Assembly (NCBI GenBank): GCA_030697165.1
Contig: JAUYQQ010000022.1
Location: 310,001 to 374,000, forward strand
DNA from: Acidobacteriota bacterium
GTDB taxonomy: Bacteria; Acidobacteriota; Vicinamibacteria; Vicinamibacterales; UBA2999
Length of the DNA: 64,000 nt
Direction: 5' to 3'
Shown: in pieces, positions 61,334-64,000 of the stretch
Numbering within the stretch: position 1 is the first letter of the stretch
How the letters are laid out: every line of letters begins with the position of its first letter
Made by a program: the position numbers and the translations under genes
The notes under the pieces: model-generated
What the model was told of the DNA's origin: nothing
Seen by the model: only the letters and a program-made list of their open reading frames with translations
The model's database searches: none

Positions 61334-62797
61334 TCAGTGGTCAGTGCCGCCGCGTCGCGGAGGCACCGCCGGTTCCCGTTGCAGCCGGGCTTGCTCGAAC
61401 AATTGCGCGATGCGCCCGCTCGAACGGAACTCCGCCAGGATCTGCGCCTGGCGGTTCGAACGCCGCTCCTCCAGCACGTATGCCAGTGTCGTCGCCATGA
61501 CGGCGCCCTCTTCGGTCGCGGTCGCCTCGAAGCGCGTCCGGAAGCGGCTGAGCACCGCGTCGAACGACGGGCTGTCCCAGCGTTCGATCGAGGCGTCAAG
61601 GCTGGTGAACTCGGTGAGCAGGGATGAATAGGCAGCGACCGGCGGCCGATGCCAGAACGCCACGTCGCGCCCAAACGCCGCGACGTGCCGCGGCAGGTAG
61701 AGCGTGCCCCGCGCCGGCACGCGCGACACCAGTGCCGGATTGAATCGACGAACCTCAGCGGCTGTCAGGCCGGTGCTGCGGACGATGTCGGTCACGGCCA
61801 GGGCACGCGGGGTCCGCATCGCGTAAATCTTCGATTGTGGCGTCGTCGCCGTCAGCTGCGCGACTGCCGCCGCATTGCCGAAGACCATTTCGGCATAGAG
61901 AAACGAGCGTGGGCCGTAGGTCCCGTAGAGATCGCTGAAGGCGCCAGGCGCGGCCGCGCGCAGGTCGCGGGCGAACTCGGCGCCAATGAAATAGCGTTCG
62001 CGGACATCGGCGCCGCCCAGCCGCTCGCCGTTGATCAGGGTGCGACCGACGTTAGCGCCACCCGTGTGGTGCTCCGACAGTGCCGGGATGAAGCTGTGGT
62101 ACTTCGTGGCGAGAATCGACAGATAGGCGGCGCAGTATGGCGCCTGCGTCGTTTGGTTGTGCCCTTCGACGACGTGCGGTGCCAGCTGCTTGAGGCGATT
62201 CCAGTTGCGGTCCAGCCATTGGCAGAAACCGACGGCCCGTGCCTCGGAGCGGATGGTACCGTTGAACCCGGACTCGACCAGTGCTTGTGCCAGCCCGATT
62301 TCCGCCGGCACTCCAAAACGCTCGTAGATGGCACCCCATTCGCCCAGGAAGGCGCCATACCGGGGGAGGTTCGGAAGCACCGACAGCCCGCGGGTCGGGT
62401 TATGCAACACCGGGCCGACCGCCGGCTCGAGCAACTCCGCCACCGTCTCGCGACGCTGCCACAGATCGTCCGGCAGACGGTGATCGATCGTGAATGTGGC
62501 GAACGAATTGTCCCGCCACACCCCGTCCCGTGCCCAGTCTCCCCGGACCGGGAAGGTGGCCAGCAGGCGGCCGTCAACGGCGCTGCCAAACGCGATCGCG
62601 CCGTCGGGTACGACGAAGATGTGCTGCCAGAAGGGGAAGGCCGGACGGAAGCGCGCCATGGCCGCGTGGTCGCGCTCGACGCGCACGCCTACAGACGGCG
62701 GCAAGGGCCGCCGTGCGGCTTGCGCCCACAACTGGCCGGTCATGGCGAGAACGCAGATCCCCGCCGCGCCGAACCTCAGGATTGAGTGTTGCTTCAT
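61334..62797 (-). CDS. MltD-like lytic transglycosylase domain protein
   Basis: The 487-aa product has a signal peptide (FGAAGICVLAMTGQLWAQA). An SLT-like segment GVPAEIGLAQALVESGFNGTIRSEARAVGFCQW, with the catalytic-type Glu in ESGF, is followed by SILATKYHSFIPALSEHHTGG and later a LysM-like stretch (AVTDIVRSTGLTAAEVRRFNPAL...LYLPRHV). The typical MltD 'GxMQF' is replaced by VGFCQW. Predicted murein hydrolase in the same direction as the Pal-like gene; their frames are 47 bp apart. Confidence 0.78.
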   Translation of the reverse strand: MKQHSILRFGAAGICVLAMTGQLWAQAARRPLPPSVGVRVERDHAAMARFRPAFPFWQHIFVVPDGAIAFGSAVDGRLLATFPVRGDWARDGVWRDNSFATFTIDHRLPDDLWQRRETVAELLEPAVGPVLHNPTRGLSVLPNLPRYGAFLGEWGAIYERFGVPAEIGLAQALVESGFNGTIRSEARAVGFCQWLDRNWNRLKQLAPHVVEGHNQTTQAPYCAAYLSILATKYHSFIPALSEHHTGGANVGRTLINGERLGGADVRERYFIGAEFARDLRAAAPGAFSDLYGTYGPRSFLYAEMVFGNAAAVAQLTATTPQSKIYAMRTPRALAVTDIVRSTGLTAAEVRRFNPALVSRVPARGTLYLPRHVAAFGRDVAFWHRPPVAAYSSLLTEFTSLDASIERWDSPSFDAVLSRFRTRFEATATEEGAVMATTLAYVLEERRSNRQAQILAEFRSSGRIAQLFEQARLQREPAVPPRRGGTDH

Positions 62798-62809
62798 GGC
62801 CAGCGAGCC

Positions 62810-63511
62810 CTACAGCTTCGACTCCTCACGTCCCCATGACAGCCACATCAGAAACAGCACGGCGGCCAGGGCCATGACCCACACGGCGCTGCGACTGAGC
62901 CACGCGACCATCGCCTCGAGGTTGCCAATGCGACTGCCCGACGCGTGCCCGACCACGAGCATGGCGGGCACCCAGAGCGCCGCACCCAGGAGGTTGTAGC
63001 GGAGAAAGCGCCACCCAGGCACGGCCCGCACGCCGGCGGCCAGGAACACCATCGCGCGGGTGCCCGGCACGAGCCGCGCGATGAACACGAGTCGATCGCC
63101 GACGCGATCGAACCACCCCGACGCTCGCGCCAGGCGCTCGCGGGAGAGCAGCTGGTTGTCGCCCCCCCGCATCGAGCGCCACGCCAGATGCCGGCCCGCG
63201 CTGAACAGCATCACGTCGCTGATGACCACGCCGGCGACACCGATCGCCAGCGCCGCCGGCCAAACGAAGACGCCGCTGAATACCAGGTACCCGGCGGTGA
63301 GCAGCAACAGGTCCTCGGGGATCGGCGATCCCACCCCAGTAAGAACGAGCAGCACCAGGAGCGCCGGGTAGCCCCACAGACTGAGAAAGATCGAGAGGCT
63401 GTCAGGATCCACCACCTTCGCTGACGATACCCGCGGATTGGCGCGGAGTGAATACATCAGCTGGTACACCGCCCTATATCCTTGGACATAGCGGAGGTCG
63501 GCGGACGGCAT
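62810..63511 (-). CDS. DedA-family membrane protein
   Basis: It is 233 aa from ATG 63511 (GGTGAG upstream). The DedA core starts at about residue 38, so ATG 63457 or GTG 63412/63415 are alternatives. Features: TGVGSPIPEDLLLLTAGYL, GVVISDVMLFSAGRHLAW, FDRVGDRLVFIARLVPGTRAMVFLAAGV and GWRFLRYNLLGAALWVP. DedA/VTT proteins act as lipid scramblases for undecaprenyl phosphate or phosphatidylethanolamine in characterised members. Confidence 0.88.
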   Translation of the reverse strand: MPSADLRYVQGYRAVYQLMYSLRANPRVSSAKVVDPDSLSIFLSLWGYPALLVLLVLTGVGSPIPEDLLLLTAGYLVFSGVFVWPAALAIGVAGVVISDVMLFSAGRHLAWRSMRGGDNQLLSRERLARASGWFDRVGDRLVFIARLVPGTRAMVFLAAGVRAVPGWRFLRYNLLGAALWVPAMLVVGHASGSRIGNLEAMVAWLSRSAVWVMALAAVLFLMWLSWGREESKL

Positions 63512-63526
63512 GGTACGCTCACCGCG

Positions 63527-64000
63527 GTGTCGGAACCGCTGTACGTCCCACGCATGCGACCTGAACGGCTGATCGCGGCCGGCCGCGTCCTGCTGGCGGT
63601 TGCGTCACTGTTCGCCGTCTGGCTGGACCCGGCAGAGCCGATCCGCTATGCCACCGTCGCGTACAGCGTCCTGGTGGCCTACGTGGTCTACGCCGCGGCC
63701 GTGGCCGTGCTCCTGTGGGGGGTCGAGGCCGTGCCGCGCTGGTGGCCGGTGGTCACGCACGCCGTTGATCTGGCGTGCTTTTCGTTGTTCATCTTTTTCA
63801 CGGATCCGGCGAGCCCGTTCACGGTGTATTTCGTCTTCGCGCTGCTGGCCGCGACGTTGCGGTGGCAGGTGCGAGGGACACTGTGGACGGCGACGATCGT
63901 GATGGCCGTGTTCTTCGGGTTTGGCATCTACTTCGGCATCGTCCTCCACGACCCCGAGTTCGACCTGCGGGGGTTCATCATTCGCAGTGTCTATCTGTTC
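63527..64000 (+). CDS. N-terminal membrane region of a sensor protein, probably histidine kinase (truncated by window end)
   Basis: The frame is open from GTG 63527 (ATG 63554 possible) through the last base: 158 codons. It encodes at least five hydrophobic segments (RVLLAVASLFAVWLDP, ATVAYSVLVAYVVYAAAVAVLLW, VTHAVDLACFSLFIFF, TVYFVFALLAATLRW, TATIVMAVFFGFGIYFGIVL). The arrangement PxxPFTVYFVFALLAATLRWQ is typical of the membrane sensor of histidine kinases. The catalytic part lies beyond the window. Divergent from dedA with only 15 bp between annotated starts. Confidence 0.65.
   Translation, partial: MSEPLYVPRMRPERLIAAGRVLLAVASLFAVWLDPAEPIRYATVAYSVLVAYVVYAAAVAVLLWGVEAVPRWWPVVTHAVDLACFSLFIFFTDPASPFTVYFVFALLAATLRWQVRGTLWTATIVMAVFFGFGIYFGIVLHDPEFDLRGFIIRSVYLF

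Overview
This 64 kb window is a GC-rich bacterial chromosome segment with a Gram-negative envelope: TonB-dependent receptors, two L,D-transpeptidases, Pal/OmpA-type and other lipoproteins, and a lolD-type exporter. Two of the three TonB-dependent receptors carry an N-terminal carboxypeptidase-regulatory-like domain. Together with a profusion of short dispersed repeats that run through reading frames (peptides such as VRLKPD, NPKKG and NHEGHEG), this suggests Acidobacteriota, probably Vicinamibacteria. The placement is inferred from gene content and style, not from a marker-gene comparison. The replication, RNA-modification and biosynthesis genes are ordinary housekeeping genes, and no phage or complete transposon is visible.

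Layout. 1-7 kb: CorC/HlyC-type protein, secreted protease-like protein, pepT, dus, a vapBC pair with a 35-bp palindromic operator, a Uma2 remnant and a secreted beta-barrel-like protein. 7-19 kb: ABC-F plus CAP protein, a cobalamin riboswitch with a BtuB-like receptor and PepSY protein, a Tat-exported DSD1-type PLP enzyme flanked by two copies of a cloverleaf-like element, an RluA-like protein, a secreted M20 peptidase and uup. 19-26 kb: two L,D-transpeptidases between inverted repeat copies, a second TonB receptor, htpG and tRNA-Ser(GGA). 26-33 kb: a HEPN/nucleotidyltransferase pair, TerC, tandem UspA, a sensor histidine kinase operon and a small regulator/membrane-protein pair. 33-39.5 kb: the lysine/diaminopimelate operon asd-lysC-dapB-dapA-dapD-dapE-like. 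39.4-43.4 kb: an HD-GYP response regulator, then SRP RNA (ffs)-dnaX-ybaB-recR. 43-54.5 kb: a membrane protein, an FAD oxidoreductase, a tryptophanase-like enzyme, and a sugar/cyclitol ABC transporter with an inositol-dehydrogenase-like enzyme and an Oar-type TonB receptor. 54.5-64 kb: an AttEFGH-like operon, a dead P450, an acyltransferase, a Pal-like lipoprotein, a MltD-like transglycosylase, DedA and the start of a membrane sensor.

The most unusual content is not a protein system but a layered repeat landscape. (1) Two roughly 150-nt elements at about 12.8 and 14.4 kb fold as an outer stem enclosing three hairpins, and the long central arm shows compensatory base changes between copies. (2) A hairpin family with stem GTCCGGCT/AGCCGGAC, or the compensated GTCCGCCT/AGGCGGAC, forms protein tails, leader peptides and internal loops. 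(3) A 30-nt hairpin occurs identically three times, each time inside a reading frame (uup, an ABC permease, a P450 remnant). (4) Arrays of mostly 7-9-bp units occupy most junctions of the DAP operon and linkers in dnaX and the AttH-like gene. Two pieces of regulatory logic are also legible: the B12 riboswitch ahead of the BtuB-like receptor and PepSY gene, and palindromic operators ahead of vapBC and the HEPN/MNT pair.
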